Shown: in pieces, positions 19,174-28,516 of the stretch | How positions within the stretch are numbered: the first letter of the stretch is position 1 | Layout of the letters: the number at the start of each line of letters is the position of its first letter | Translations under genes and position numbers: made by a program | The notes under the pieces: generated by a model | What the model saw: only the letters and a program-made list of their open reading frames with translations | Databases searched by the model: none | Told to the model about the DNA's origin: nothing | NCBI RefSeq assembly: GCF_014648875.1 | Contig: NZ_BMRY01000001.1 | Span: forward strand, 913,304-977,303 | Reading direction: 5' to 3' | Length of the DNA stretch: 64,000 nt | From: Streptomyces parvus | Lineage (GTDB): Bacteria > Actinomycetota > Actinomycetes > Streptomycetales > Streptomycetaceae

Positions 19174-19496
19174 CAGATGTCCTCACCGGTCCGCTTGGCA
19201 ACGCGGATCTTGTTGCCCTCGTCGTCAAAGCGGTAGCCGACGCGGGTGACAACCTTGTTGCCGTCCTTCTCCACAACAAGCTGAACGTTGCTGACGTGGA
19301 TCGGGGCCTCGGTGGTCACAATGCCACCCGTCTGCGAACCGCGAGCCGTCTGACCGGCCTTGGTGTGCTTCTTGACCCGGTTGACACCCTCGACGAGGAC
19401 GCGGTCCTGAGCGGGGTAGGCCACGATGACCTTGCCCTGCTTGCCCTTGTCCTTACCGGTGATGACCTGGACCAGGTCGCCCTTCTTGATCTTCAT
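19173..19496 (-). CDS. rplX: 50S ribosomal protein L24
   Basis: 107 aa. It is a KOW-domain assembly initiator ([20 protein letters not shown]). [21 protein letters not shown] and the C-terminal [19 protein letters not shown] follow. It begins two bases after rplN ends and is coupled to rplE. Confidence 0.97.
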   Translation of the reverse strand: MKIKKGDLVQVITGKDKGKQGKVIVAYPAQDRVLVEGVNRVKKHTKAGQTARGSQTGGIVTTEAPIHVSNVQLVVEKDGNKVVTRVGYRFDDEGNKIRVAKRTGEDI

Positions 19497-19498
19497 GC

Positions 19499-19867
19499 TT
19501 ACAGCACCTCCGGCGCGAGCGAGATGATCTTCATGAACTTCTTCTCGCGCAGCTCCCGGCCCACGGGGCCGAAGATGCGGGTGCCGCGGGGGTCGCCGTC
19601 GTTCTTCAGAATGACGGCGGCGTTCTCGTCGAAGCGGATGTACGAGCCATCCTGACGACGACGCTCCTTGACGGTGCGAACGATGACGGCCTTGACGACG
19701 TCACCCTTCTTCACGTTGCCACCGGGGATCGCGTCCTTGACGGTGGCGACGATGACGTCACCGATACCCGCGTAGCGGCGACCCGAGCCACCGAGAACAC
19801 GAATGGTGAGAATTTCCTTCGCACCCGTGTTGTCGGCGACGCGCAGTCGCGACTCCTGCTGGATCAC
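19499..19867 (-). CDS. rplN: 50S ribosomal protein L14
   Basis: 122 aa, exactly the family length. It starts [42 protein letters not shown] and [20 protein letters not shown] motifs are present. It lies at the subunit interface. It is 108 nt after rpsQ. Confidence 0.97.
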   Translation of the reverse strand: MIQQESRLRVADNTGAKEILTIRVLGGSGRRYAGIGDVIVATVKDAIPGGNVKKGDVVKAVIVRTVKERRRQDGSYIRFDENAAVILKNDGDPRGTRIFGPVGRELREKKFMKIISLAPEVL

Positions 19868-19975
19868 GTCTATCTCCTGATCGTCTGCCGGTTCCCGGCG
19901 GGGAGCCGCGTAAGTGACTCACGCGGCTCCCTCACCGAGCCTGGCGGAACTGACCTGAGGGAAACCCCTCAGGAA

Positions 19976-20260
19976 TTACTTGGCCTTCTCGAGGATCTCG
20001 ACGATGCGCCAGCGCTTCGAGGCGGACAGCGGACGCGTCTCCATGATGAGGACGCGGTCGCCGACGCCGGCGGAGTTCTGCTCGTCGTGGGCCTTGAGCT
20101 TGTTCGTACGGCGGATGACCTTGCCGTACAGCGCGTGCTTGACGCGGTCCTCGACAGCGACGACGACGGTCTTGTCCATCTTGTCGCTGACGACCAGACC
20201 CTCACGGGTCTTGCGGAAACCGCGCTCGGTGTTCGTCTCAGTCACAGTCTTCTCGCTCAT
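19976..20260 (-). CDS. rpsQ: 30S ribosomal protein S17
   Basis: 94 aa. It is an OB-fold primary 16S rRNA binder. [38 protein letters not shown] and [24 protein letters not shown] are typical. It is coupled to rpmC by TGATG overlap. Confidence 0.97.
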   Translation of the reverse strand: MSEKTVTETNTERGFRKTREGLVVSDKMDKTVVVAVEDRVKHALYGKVIRRTNKLKAHDEQNSAGVGDRVLIMETRPLSASKRWRIVEILEKAK

Positions 20261-20484
20261 CAGGCGCTCTCCACCGTCTCGATGCCCAGCTCGCGCTCAC
20301 GCATCAGGGTGTAGATCCGGGCGATGTCCTTACGGACGGACTTGAGCCGGCCGTGGTTCTCGAGCTGGCCCGTCGCCGCCTGGAAGCGGAGGTTGAACAG
20401 CTCTTCCTTGGCTTCGCGGAGCTTGTTGAGGAGCTCCTCGTCGCCCAGCTCGCGCAGCTCGGACGCCTTGGTACCGGCCGACAT
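20260..20484 (-). CDS. rpmC: 50S ribosomal protein L29
   Basis: 74 aa. It is a two-helix protein at the exit tunnel; [29 protein letters not shown] is diagnostic. A GTG one codon upstream is possible, but the ATG at 20484 is preferred because it overlaps the rplP stop as TGATG, the same coupling seen at the other end of the gene. Confidence 0.95.
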   Translation of the reverse strand: MSAGTKASELRELGDEELLNKLREAKEELFNLRFQAATGQLENHGRLKSVRKDIARIYTLMRERELGIETVESA

Positions 20485-20903
20485 CACGACTCACCTGCCT
20501 CGCGCCGAACGATCCGGCACTTCATCGGAAGCTTGTGAGCAGCGCGGGTGAGCGCCTCACGAGCAATCTTCTCGTTCGGGTAGGACAGCTCGAACATCAC
20601 CCGACCGGGCTTGACGTTCGCGATCCACCACTCGGGAGAACCCTTACCGGAACCCATGCGGGTCTCGGCCGGCTTCTTCGTCAGGGGACGGTCCGGGTAG
20701 ATGTTGATCCAGACCTTGCCGCCACGCTTGATGTGACGGGTCATCGCGATACGAGCGGACTCGATCTGACGGTTCGTCACGTACGCCGGGGTCAGCGCCT
20801 GGATGCCGTACTCGCCGAACGCAACCTGCGTGCCACCCTTGGACATACCGCTGCGCTTCGGGTGGTGCTGCTTGCGGTGCTTGACCCTACGGGGGATCAG
20901 CAT
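20484..20903 (-). CDS. rplP: 50S ribosomal protein L16
   Basis: 139 aa. It starts [19 protein letters not shown] and contains [46 protein letters not shown] and [25 protein letters not shown]16 positions A-site tRNA. It lies 5 nt after rpsC and overlaps rpmC. Confidence 0.97.
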   Translation of the reverse strand: MLIPRRVKHRKQHHPKRSGMSKGGTQVAFGEYGIQALTPAYVTNRQIESARIAMTRHIKRGGKVWINIYPDRPLTKKPAETRMGSGKGSPEWWIANVKPGRVMFELSYPNEKIAREALTRAAHKLPMKCRIVRREAGES

Positions 20904-20908
20904 TTCGG

Positions 20909-21739
20909 TCAGGCCTCCGTTCCGGTGCTCTCAGCAGCCGGAGCAGCGGCGGCGTCGGCCTTGGGGGCCTCGGCTGCCGGCGACTGCTGCGGCTTACGGC
21001 CGCGACCGCCACGCTCGCCACCACGGCCACCGCGGCCGGCCGGGCGGTCAGCGCCGCCACGAGCCGGACGGTTACCGGCGCGGGCCGCGGCGTTCTCGGC
21101 GCGAACCTCGGCGATGTTCTTGACGTCGCCCTTGTAGATCCAGACCTTCACGCCGATGCGGCCGAAGGTCGTCTTGGCCTCGAAGAAGCCGTAGTCGACG
21201 TTCGCGCGGAGCGTGTGCAGGGGCACACGGCCCTCGCGGTAGAACTCCGAGCGGGACATCTCGGCGCCGCCGAGGCGACCGCCGCACTGGATCTTGATGC
21301 CCTTGGCGCCGGCCTTCATCGAGGACTGCATGCTCTTGCGCATGGCCCGACGGAAGGAGACGCGGGAGGAGAGCTGCTCGGCGACGGCCTGGGCCACCAG
21401 CTGAGCGTCCACCTCGGGGTTCTTGACCTCGAGGATGTTCAGCTGGACCTGCTTGCCGGTCAGCTTCTCCAGCTCGCCGCGGATGCGATCGGCCTCGGCG
21501 CCACGGCGACCGATGACGATGCCCGGGCGGGCGGTGTGGATGTCAACGCGGACGCGGTCGCGGGTGCGCTCGATCTCGACCTTCGAGATGCCGGCCCGCT
21601 CCATGCCCTTCGTCATCATGCGACGAATGGCGACGTCTTCCTTGACGTAGTCCTTGTACAGCTTGTCGGCGTACCAGCGGGACTTGAAGTCCGTGGTGAT
21701 GCCGAGCCGGAACCCGTGCGGGTTTACCTTCTGGCCCAT
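20909..21739 (-). CDS. rpsC: 30S ribosomal protein S3
   Basis: 276 aa. The KH domain ([21 protein letters not shown]) and C-terminal domain ([47 protein letters not shown]) are complete. A Gly/Arg-rich then Ala-rich tail follows from ~residue 220 ([18 protein letters not shown]), longer than the ~233 aa E. coli protein and usual for actinobacteria. The ATG overlaps the rplV stop (TAATG). Confidence 0.97.
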   Translation of the reverse strand: MGQKVNPHGFRLGITTDFKSRWYADKLYKDYVKEDVAIRRMMTKGMERAGISKVEIERTRDRVRVDIHTARPGIVIGRRGAEADRIRGELEKLTGKQVQLNILEVKNPEVDAQLVAQAVAEQLSSRVSFRRAMRKSMQSSMKAGAKGIKIQCGGRLGGAEMSRSEFYREGRVPLHTLRANVDYGFFEAKTTFGRIGVKVWIYKGDVKNIAEVRAENAAARAGNRPARGGADRPAGRGGRGGERGGRGRKPQQSPAAEAPKADAAAAPAAESTGTEA

Positions 21740-22086
21740 TACCGGGTTCCTTCCTTGCTGCTGACGACCACGGTGATGTGGCTGGTCCGCTTACGGATCC
21801 GGTAGGCACGGCCCTGAGCACGCGGACGGAACCGCTTCAGGGTCGGGCCCTCGTCCACGTACGCCTCGCTGATGACCAGCGAAGAGGCGTCGGTGTGGTC
21901 GTAGTTGTGTGCAGCGTTGGCGATGGCGCTGTCCAGCACCTTGCCAACCGGCACGCTCGCGGCCTGCGGGGCGAAACGCAGGACCGCCTGAGCCTCCGTG
22001 GCATCCATGCCACGGATGAGGTCCACCACGCGGCGGGCCTTCATGGGCGTGACGCGGATGTACCGCGCCTGGGCCCTGGCTTCCAT
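21739..22086 (-). CDS. rplV: 50S ribosomal protein L22
   Basis: 115 aa. L22 lines the exit tunnel; its loop includes [40 protein letters not shown] is the conserved N-terminus. The ATG at 22086 follows AAGGGA; in-frame upstream ATGs lie in the leader. It is 43 nt after rpsS. Confidence 0.95.
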   Translation of the reverse strand: MEARAQARYIRVTPMKARRVVDLIRGMDATEAQAVLRFAPQAASVPVGKVLDSAIANAAHNYDHTDASSLVISEAYVDEGPTLKRFRPRAQGRAYRIRKRTSHITVVVSSKEGTR

Positions 22087-22129
22087 GGTTGTCCCTTCGG
22101 TGTAAGTCATAGTCGTTTCCACCCCGCGC

Positions 22130-22411
22130 TTAGCGGCGCTTCGACTTCCGGTCGTCCTTGACGTGGCCGCGGAAGGTGCGAGTCGGCGAGAACTCGCCGA
22201 GCTTGTGGCCGACCATCGACTCGGTGACGAACACCGGGACGTGGATCTTGCCGTTGTGCACCGCGATGGTGTGACCCAGCATGGCCGGGACGATCATCGA
22301 GCGACGGGACCAGGTCTTGATGACGTTCTTGGTGCCTGCCTCGTTCTGTACGTCCACCTTCTTGATGAGGTGTCCGTCGACGAAGGGCCCCTTCTTGAGA
22401 CTGCGCGGCAT
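22130..22411 (-). CDS. rpsS: 30S ribosomal protein S19
   Basis: 93 aa, normal length. The protein starts [43 protein letters not shown] and [16 protein letters not shown] are diagnostic. It is in the 30S head with S13. It starts 12 nt after rplB. Confidence 0.97.
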   Translation of the reverse strand: MPRSLKKGPFVDGHLIKKVDVQNEAGTKNVIKTWSRRSMIVPAMLGHTIAVHNGKIHVPVFVTESMVGHKLGEFSPTRTFRGHVKDDRKSKRR

Positions 22412-22423
22412 CTAAACCCGCTC

Positions 22424-23260
22424 CTAGCGCTTCTTGTTCGTCTTGCGGCGGCGGACGATGTACTTGTTGCTCGCCTTCTTGGGAGCACGAGTACGACCCT
22501 CCTTCTGACCCCACGGCGAGACCGGGTGACGACCACCGGAGGTCTTGCCTTCACCACCACCGTGCGGGTGGTCAACCGGGTTCATCGCGACACCGCGGAC
22601 GGTCGGGCGAACGCCCTTCCAGCGCATGCGGCCGGCCTTGCCCCAGTTGATGTTCGACTGCTCGGCGTTGCCGACCTCACCGATCGTCGCGCGGCAGCGC
22701 GCGTCGACCAGGCGGATCTCACCCGACGGCATACGAAGGTGGGCCATGGTGCCCTCCTTCGCCAGCAGCTGCACGGAGGCACCCGCGGAACGGGCGAACT
22801 TCGCGCCGCCGCCGGGCCGCAGCTCGATGGCGTGGATGGTCGTACCGACCGGGATGTTGCGCAGCGCCAGGTTGTTACCGGGCTTGATGTCGGCGGTCGG
22901 ACCGTTCTCGACACGGTCACCCTGCGACAGGCCACGGGGAGCGACGATGTAACGCTTCTCGCCGTCCGCGTAGTGCAGCAGCGCGATGCGCGCGGTGCGG
23001 TTCGGGTCGTACTCGATGTGCGCGACCTTGGCCGGCACGCCGTCCTTGTCGTGACGACGGAAGTCGATCACGCGGTAGGCGCGCTTGTGGCCACCACCCT
23101 GGTGGCGAACGGTCACACGACCGGCGTTGTTACGGCCGCCCTTGCTGTGCAGGGGGCGGACCAGCGACTTCTCCGGCGTGGACCGCGTGATCTCGACAAA
23201 GTCGGCGACGCTGGAGCCACGACGGCCCGGGGTCGTCGGCTTGTACTTGCGGATACCCAT
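22424..23260 (-). CDS. rplB: 50S ribosomal protein L2
   Basis: 278 aa. It is essential for subunit association and near the peptidyl transferase centre. The C-terminal [21 protein letters not shown] carries the conserved His loop, and [15 protein letters not shown] begins the protein. The end is a basic [15 protein letters not shown] tail. It lies 38 nt after rplW. Confidence 0.97.
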   Translation of the reverse strand: MGIRKYKPTTPGRRGSSVADFVEITRSTPEKSLVRPLHSKGGRNNAGRVTVRHQGGGHKRAYRVIDFRRHDKDGVPAKVAHIEYDPNRTARIALLHYADGEKRYIVAPRGLSQGDRVENGPTADIKPGNNLALRNIPVGTTIHAIELRPGGGAKFARSAGASVQLLAKEGTMAHLRMPSGEIRLVDARCRATIGEVGNAEQSNINWGKAGRMRWKGVRPTVRGVAMNPVDHPHGGGEGKTSGGRHPVSPWGQKEGRTRAPKKASNKYIVRRRKTNKKR

Positions 23261-23298
23261 TTCTCAGTCCTCGTCCGATTCCGGACGACTCGACCTCA

Positions 23299-23622
23299 CT
23301 AGGAGGTCGGGCCGCCGAAGATGTCGATACGGTCGCCCTCGGCGAGGGTCACGATGGCGCGCTTCGTGTCGGCGCGCTTGCCGAAACCGGTGCGGGTGCG
23401 CTTGCGCTTGCCCTGCCGGTTGATCGTGTTGACCCCGGTGACCTTGACCGAGAAGACCGCCTCGACGGCCTGCTTGATCTGGGTCTTGTTGGAGCCGGGC
23501 GCGACGATGAACGTGTACTTGTTCTCGTCGAGCAGCGCGTAGCTCTTCTCGGAGACCACGGGCTTGACGAGAACGTCACGCGGGTCCGAGTACGTCTTGC
23601 TGGTAACGGTCGCCTCGCTCAT
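23299..23622 (-). CDS. rplW: 50S ribosomal protein L23
   Basis: 107 aa. It sits at the tunnel exit and docks SRP and trigger factor. [44 protein letters not shown] and [15 protein letters not shown] are typical. Its ATG overlaps the rplD stop (TGATG). Confidence 0.97.
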   Translation of the reverse strand: MSEATVTSKTYSDPRDVLVKPVVSEKSYALLDENKYTFIVAPGSNKTQIKQAVEAVFSVKVTGVNTINRQGKRKRTRTGFGKRADTKRAIVTLAEGDRIDIFGGPTS

Positions 23623-24272
23623 CAGGCGTCGCTCCCTTCGGTCTCAGCGGTCTGGGGGCCAGACACGAAGGACTCGAAAGCGGCCTGGGTGAAGACCACG
23701 TCGTCAGAGACGATCACGTCGTACGTGTTGAGCTGGCCCGGCTCCAGGATGTGCACCTGGGGCAGGTTGCGCGCGGACAGCCACGAGGCCTCGTCGGCAC
23801 GGTCGACGACCAGGAGCAGGTTCTGGCGCTCCGAGATCTTGCCGAGCAGCGACTTGGCGGCCTTCGTGGAGGCGGCACCCTCGACCACGCCGGTGACGAC
23901 GTGGATACGGGAGTGACGGGCCCGGTCCGAGAGGGCACCGCGCAGGGCGGCGGCCTTCATCTTCTTCGGGGTCCGCTGCGAGTAGTCACGCGGCTGCGGG
24001 CCGTGGACGACGCCACCGCCGGCGAACTGCGGGGCGCGGGTCGAACCCTGACGGGCGCGGCCGGTGCCCTTCTGGCGGTAAGGCTTCTTACCACCACCGC
24101 GGACTTCACCGCGGCGCTTGGTCTTGTGCGTGCCCTGACGGGCAGCCGCCAGCTGAGCGACAACGACCTGGTGGATCAGCGGAACGCTGGTCTTCGCGTC
24201 GAAGATCTCCGCGGGGAGCTCGACGGTACCGGCCTTGTCGCCTGCCGGCGAAAGGATGTCAATGGTGCTCAT
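23622..24272 (-). CDS. rplD: 50S ribosomal protein L4
   Basis: 216 aa. The extended tunnel loop [30 protein letters not shown] is intact. In E. coli L4 also represses the S10 operon; no equivalent leader is proven here. The start [15 protein letters not shown] (ATG 24272) lies 4 nt after rplC; the open frame further upstream is inside rplC. Confidence 0.96.
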   Translation of the reverse strand: MSTIDILSPAGDKAGTVELPAEIFDAKTSVPLIHQVVVAQLAAARQGTHKTKRRGEVRGGGKKPYRQKGTGRARQGSTRAPQFAGGGVVHGPQPRDYSQRTPKKMKAAALRGALSDRARHSRIHVVTGVVEGAASTKAAKSLLGKISERQNLLLVVDRADEASWLSARNLPQVHILEPGQLNTYDVIVSDDVVFTQAAFESFVSGPQTAETEGSDA

Positions 24273-24276
24273 TACC

Positions 24277-24921
24277 TCAAGCCCCCTTGGCCGCGGTACG
24301 GACCAGGACGAGGCCGCCGTTCGGACCGGGGACCGCGCCCTTGATGAGGAGCAGACCCTTCTCCGCGTCAACCGCGTGGATGGTCAGGTTCTGGGTGGTG
24401 ACGCGCTCGTTACCCATGCGGCCCGCCATGCGCATGCCCTTGAAGACACGCCCAGGGGTGGCGCAGCCACCGATGGAACCGGGGGAACGGTGCTTGCGCT
24501 GGGTGCCGTGCCCGGCGCCGAGGCCCTTGAAGTTGTGACGCTTCATGACACCGGCGAAGCCCTTGCCCTTGCTCTTGCCCGTGACGTCAACCTTGACGCC
24601 GGACTCGAACACAGCGGCGGTGACCTCCTGGCCCAGCGTGTACTCGCTGGCGTCAGGGGTGCGGAGCTCGACCAGGTGGCGGCGCGGGGTGACGTCGGCC
24701 TTGGCGAAGTGACCCTTGAGGGGCTTGTTCACCTTGCGCGGGTCGATCTCGCCGAAGGCGATCTGGACCGCTTCGTAGCCGTCGCTGTCGTTGGTGCGAA
24801 CCTGCGTCACGACGCACGGACCGGCCTTGACGACGGTCACCGGGACAACCCGGTTGTTCTCGTCCCAGACCTGGGTCATGCCGAGCTTCTCGCCCAGGAC
24901 GCCCTTGATGTTCTTGCTCAT
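24277..24921 (-). CDS. rplC: 50S ribosomal protein L3
   Basis: 214 aa. Conserved parts are [41 protein letters not shown] and [27 protein letters not shown], which includes the loop reaching the peptidyl transferase centre. It starts 14 nt after rpsJ. Confidence 0.97.
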   Translation of the reverse strand: MSKNIKGVLGEKLGMTQVWDENNRVVPVTVVKAGPCVVTQVRTNDSDGYEAVQIAFGEIDPRKVNKPLKGHFAKADVTPRRHLVELRTPDASEYTLGQEVTAAVFESGVKVDVTGKSKGKGFAGVMKRHNFKGLGAGHGTQRKHRSPGSIGGCATPGRVFKGMRMAGRMGNERVTTQNLTIHAVDAEKGLLLIKGAVPGPNGGLVLVRTAAKGA

Positions 24922-24935
24922 CTCGGCCCGTCCCC

Positions 24936-25244
24936 TCAGAGCTTGATCTCGATGTCGACGCCGGCCGGCAGGTCGAGACGCATCAGCGAGTCAACCGTCT
25001 TCGGCGTGGGGTCGAGGATGTCGATGAGGCGCTTGTGGGTGCGCATCTCGAAGTGCTCGCGAGAGTCCTTGTACTTGTGCGGCGACTTGATGACGCAGTA
25101 CACGTTCTTCTCAGTGGGCAGCGGCACCGGGCCCGCGACCGACGCACCAGTGCGGGTCACCGTCTCGACGATCTTCTTCGCCGAGGAGTCGATGACCTCG
25201 TGGTCGTAGGCCTTGAGCCGGATGCGGATCTTCTGTCCCGCCAT
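24936..25244 (-). CDS. rpsJ: 30S ribosomal protein S10 (NusE)
   Basis: 102 aa, the universal length. It starts [19 protein letters not shown] and includes [34 protein letters not shown]10 also pairs with NusB at boxA and with NusG. It is the first gene of the S10 block. The frame is open further upstream but that is leader. A 25-nt motif in its leader is shared with rpsL. Confidence 0.96.
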   Translation of the reverse strand: MAGQKIRIRLKAYDHEVIDSSAKKIVETVTRTGASVAGPVPLPTEKNVYCVIKSPHKYKDSREHFEMRTHKRLIDILDPTPKTVDSLMRLDLPAGVDIEIKL

Positions 25245-25309
25245 GGCTACTAGTAGTCCTGTCTCTCTGTTTAACGCTCTGGAACCCGGGGGTTCTCTGG
25301 ACTCCCCCT

Positions 25310-25334
25310 CCGACCCACGCGGTCGGGCGTGTCG
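25310..25334 (-). promoter_or_regulatory. rpsJ leader element shared with rpsL
   Basis: 25 nt that match 33882-33906 at 24 positions. It contains the hairpin CCGACC / GGTCGG with loop CACGC (plus-strand reading). It lies 66 nt before the rpsJ start codon. Function is not known to me; occurrence in two ribosomal protein leaders suggests a shared RNA control or processing site. Confidence 0.6.
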
Positions 25335-25346
25335 CATCCCCTCTAC

Positions 25347-25368
25347 GAAAATCTCCCACCAGGGAGAT
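25347..25368 (-). terminator. terminator-like hairpin in the rpsJ leader
   Basis: On the minus strand ATCTCCC, loop TGGT, GGGAGAT is followed by TTTTC. A 7-bp stem with a short U run inside a leader resembles an attenuator. It lies just upstream of the shared 25-nt motif. Confidence 0.4.
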
Positions 25369-25706
25369 CCCAACCAAGGGGGTGCGGGCCCGAGGACCGC
25401 GGAACCGGGGGCGGAACACCCACCGGGTGCCTGGCCGGCGCCCTGCATTGCTTCCCGGAAGATTCCCGTACGTCCGGCCCTACAGGGCCGACGAGTACTG
25501 TGGGACTCGCTTCCGGTCCTCCCGGCGGGAGGCGCGCAGCATTGACACTCAACCGAGCAACCTGGTCAGTGTGCCATACGGGGCGCGGGCCTGGCCAATC
25601 GAGTCGGGAATCCTACCCCGAGCGGGCGCGTACTCAAACGCGGATGCGCATCCGGCGGCACGGGACCTGTCGCGGGCCCCGGGAGGGCCTCTGGGAAGAT
25701 CCCGCC

Positions 25707-26165
25707 ATGCCGACGAACACGCTGCCGCCCTGGACCCTGCGCCAGGCCCTCCCCGAGGATGTCGAGCCCATCGCCCAACTGCGCGCCGTCGTGATGCGAC
25801 CGGACCTGGAGCGGCTCGGCCGCTACGACGAGCACCGCGTGCGGCAGCGGCTGCGGGACGCCTACGCCCCCGAGCACACCTCGGTCATCGAGGCCGCCGG
25901 ATCCTTCGCGGGCTGCGTGGCCCGGCGCCCGGCGGAGGACGGCTGGTGGCTGGAGCACTTCTACCTCTCCCCCGCGCTCCAGGGCCGGGGCATCGGCTCG
26001 GCCGTCCTGCGGGGAGTCCTGGACCGCGCGGACGCCGAGCGGCAGCCCGTACGCCTGGACGTCCTCCAGGGGAGCCCCGCCCGGCGCCTCTACGAACGGC
26101 ACGGCTTCACGCTGGAGCGGGAGGACGCCGTCGACGTCTTCCTGGTGCGCAACCCCACACCCTGA
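25707..26165 (+). CDS. GNAT family N-acetyltransferase
   Basis: 152 aa. It transfers an acyl group from acyl-CoA to an unknown amine. Motif A is seen in HFYLSPALQGRGIGSAVLRGVLDRA (Q/R-x-x-G-x-G/A), and motif B in ARRLYERHGFTLEREDAVDVFL. The start ATG 25707 gives PWTLRQALPEDVEPIAQLR, a normal GNAT N-terminus; earlier in-frame codons lie in the rpsJ upstream region. Substrate cannot be inferred; no partner gene is adjacent. Confidence 0.8.
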   Translation: MPTNTLPPWTLRQALPEDVEPIAQLRAVVMRPDLERLGRYDEHRVRQRLRDAYAPEHTSVIEAAGSFAGCVARRPAEDGWWLEHFYLSPALQGRGIGSAVLRGVLDRADAERQPVRLDVLQGSPARRLYERHGFTLEREDAVDVFLVRNPTP

Positions 26166-26304
26166 CCGGGCAACCCGGCCGCCCGTCCCTCCGTCTACTC
26201 TCCCGCAGGCGCGGCCCGACCGCCGCTGACCTGCGCGGAGTATCAGGAGTGACGCAGGACAGGGCGGCCGTTCGCCCGCTGCGGGGGAAGCGGGAGCGGA
26301 CGGA

Positions 26305-28371
26305 GTGCGCGGCGTGGTGGATCGATCTGTCCCGGGCCGGATACGGATGCCCCGGCGCGCCCTGCTCCTCGCGGCCGGAGCGGCCGGTGCCGCCGCCACC
26401 GCCGGGTGTGCCGTGCCGGCTCCCCGGCGGCGCGGGCCGGTGGCGGACCCGGCGCCCGGTCTGGCCATAGCGAGCACCCGGCGGGCCCTGGTGCTGCAGC
26501 TGCTGGCCCACCCGGACGACGATCTGTACTTCATGAACCCGGACACCCGGGAGGCCCTGGACGCCGGGACCCCGCTGGTCTGCGTGTATCTCACCGCGGG
26601 CGAGGCGGACGGCGTCAACAAGATCCCCAGCGCTCCCCGCCCGGCCCCCGACCGTGCCGCGTACTCCTCCTCCCGCCATCAGGGCCTGCGCCAGGCGTAC
26701 GCCGAGCTGCTCGGGCTCGACCGGTTCACGCCCTGGCAGAAGTCGGTGGCGGCCCTGCACGGCGGCCACCGGGCCGAGGTCAACGTCCTTACGGACGGCG
26801 TGCGCCGGGTCGAGCTGGTCTTCCTCAACACCGCGATGCACACCGGGCGCGGCCGCCCCGGGCTGCCCAGCCTCTGGCGGGACCGCCGACTCGTGCTGCG
26901 TACCGTCGTCGCCGACAACTCCCCTCTGGAGCGCGCCGGTTCGTACACGTACGAGTCGCTGATCGACGTCCTCACCGGGCTGCTGGAGCAGTACCGGCCG
27001 ACCGTCGTGCACACCCTCGACCCGGACCCGGACCTCCAGTACAGCAGCGAGTACGAACGCCGCCGGGACAGCGAGCAGCGCGGGTACTCCGACCACGCCG
27101 ACCACACCGCGGCCGGGTGCTTCGCCTGGGCCGCCCTGATCCGCTGGGTCGCGCGGGCTACCGGACGCGGGGAGCCGGTGCCCGGGTTCGTCGTCGCCTC
27201 GTTCCGGGGGTACTACAACCGGCACTGGCCCAAGAACCTGCCGCCCGCCGTGCTGGAGCGGAAGGCCGCCCACCTCGTCCCGTACGGCGGCGACCCCGAC
27301 TGGGAGTGCGGCAACCCCTCCGGCTGCGGCGACTACAACGTGGGCGGCGACCGGCCGCTCACCAACCGCAAGGGCTGGGTGCGCTCCACCCACCACCGCT
27401 ACCCGGGCCCCCGGGCCCAGGTCGCCGCCGGGGCGGACGGCCGGCTCACCGCCTACGGGGTGCTCGGGCTGCGCGCGGTCCGGTGGCGCGAGAGCGCGCC
27501 CGGCAGCGGTGTCTGGGACGCGCCGGACGACCTCGGCGGCGGCCCGCTCGCCCCGGTGCTGGGCGCCGCGGTGACGGCGGACGGCCGGCAGTTGCTGTTC
27601 GGGCTGCGGTTCGCGGCGCTCGGCGGGCACGGCTCGGACAACGAACGCGAGATCGTGCTTCTGGAGCAGCGCTCCCCCGGCGGCCCCTTCCGCGCCTGGC
27701 AGGGTCTCGGCAACCCCGCGACGGGCCCCGACCACGGCCGTCGCATCGGAACCCCCGTCGCCGTCACCGCGGACGGCCGCGTCCACCTCTTCGTACGGAA
27801 CGCGGAGAAGGGGCTGAGCACCCGGGTGCGCGACGCGGTCACCGGCCGCTGGAGCGGCTGGCGGGACATGGGCGGCGGCGAGATCCAGGACGGGCTGACC
27901 GCGGTCGTGGACACGGCGGGGCGCGTCCATGTGTACGCGGCCGGGCACCATGCCGTGCACCACTGGACCCAGGACGCCCCGGACACCGACCTCACCGCCC
28001 GTACCCAGCTCACCGGCTCCCCCGTCCCCGCGCACGCGCCCGGCGCACTCCCCGCGCGCGACGGGTCCGTGGAGCTGTACTACCGGCCCGCCGCCCGTGA
28101 ACAGCTCGTGGCCGTACGCGCAGACGCCACCCCCGTTCCCCGTTTCGGGGGGTACGGTCCGGTGACCGCCGCCGCGTCGCCGGGCGGCCCGGTGCTGCTC
28201 GGCCGGTCCGCGGAGGGCCGGATCCAGGTGCGTACCGCCGAGAAGGCCGCCGTACGGTCCCGGGGGCCCGTCGCCCTGGACGGCGCCGCCCTCCACCTGG
28301 GCGCGGCGGACGGCCGGCCCGTCGTCGTGGGCTTCGGCCCGGACGCGGCTCCCTGGGCCTGGCGGCCGTAG
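26305..28371 (+). CDS. secreted PIG-L family deacetylase with C-terminal propeller-like repeats
   Basis: 688 aa. A twin-arginine-like signal (MPRRALLLAAGAAGAAATAGC) is followed by a PIG-L domain with the zinc motif AHPDDD (~69-73) and a later DHADHTAAG His pair. PIG-L enzymes remove N-acetyl groups from sugars such as GlcNAc. From ~residue 370 to the end runs a set of ~50-residue units with repeated ADGR(L/V)H(L/V)-type strands and Trp-rich turns (FRAWQGLG, RWSGWRDMG, VHHWTQ), like the lectin-type beta-propellers attached to exported enzymes. A carbohydrate-surface role is inferred. GTG 26305 has GGGAG 8 nt upstream; ATG 26347 is the alternative start. Confidence 0.8.
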   Translation: MRGVVDRSVPGRIRMPRRALLLAAGAAGAAATAGCAVPAPRRRGPVADPAPGLAIASTRRALVLQLLAHPDDDLYFMNPDTREALDAGTPLVCVYLTAGEADGVNKIPSAPRPAPDRAAYSSSRHQGLRQAYAELLGLDRFTPWQKSVAALHGGHRAEVNVLTDGVRRVELVFLNTAMHTGRGRPGLPSLWRDRRLVLRTVVADNSPLERAGSYTYESLIDVLTGLLEQYRPTVVHTLDPDPDLQYSSEYERRRDSEQRGYSDHADHTAAGCFAWAALIRWVARATGRGEPVPGFVVASFRGYYNRHWPKNLPPAVLERKAAHLVPYGGDPDWECGNPSGCGDYNVGGDRPLTNRKGWVRSTHHRYPGPRAQVAAGADGRLTAYGVLGLRAVRWRESAPGSGVWDAPDDLGGGPLAPVLGAAVTADGRQLLFGLRFAALGGHGSDNEREIVLLEQRSPGGPFRAWQGLGNPATGPDHGRRIGTPVAVTADGRVHLFVRNAEKGLSTRVRDAVTGRWSGWRDMGGGEIQDGLTAVVDTAGRVHVYAAGHHAVHHWTQDAPDTDLTARTQLTGSPVPAHAPGALPARDGSVELYYRPAAREQLVAVRADATPVPRFGGYGPVTAAASPGGPVLLGRSAEGRIQVRTAEKAAVRSRGPVALDGAALHLGAADGRPVVVGFGPDAAPWAWRP

Positions 28372-28398
28372 AAGGGACCGCGTGCCCCAACTCCCGCC

Positions 28399-28417
28399 CC
28401 ATAACGCCGCGTTATGG
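28399..28417. promoter_or_regulatory. palindromic operator candidate upstream of the secreted protease
   Basis: CCATAACG-CCG-CGTTATGG is a perfect inverted repeat with 8-bp arms, 99 nt before the protease start and 27 nt after the stop of the preceding gene. It is AT-richer than its surroundings, as regulator sites usually are here. Confidence 0.45.
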
Positions 28418-28516
28418 CCAAACGTTAGTACCCCGCCCTCGTCGCGCTCCGGCACCCTGTTGCCCACCATCCCCCACGGACACGCCTACCCAGCGTGTCG
28501 CGCGAAACGAGGCATC

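Larger units (their letters stand above)
25245..25706. promoter_or_regulatory. rpsJ leader and divergent intergenic region
   Basis: 462 bases without a gene. Reading the minus strand toward rpsJ there is a hairpin followed by T residues (25347-25368), the motif shared with rpsL (25310-25334), and a third hairpin GAACCC/GGGTTC (25282-25295). On the plus strand a TTGACA occurs at 25542-25547 without a convincing -10, so the GNAT gene promoter is unassigned. No clear rpsJ promoter was found. Confidence 0.5.

Noticed and set aside
26107..28470. 787-codon minus-strand frame opposite the PIG-L gene
   Set aside because: Gly/Arg/Val-rich shadow with no motif; the plus frame has a signal peptide, zinc motifs and propeller repeats.
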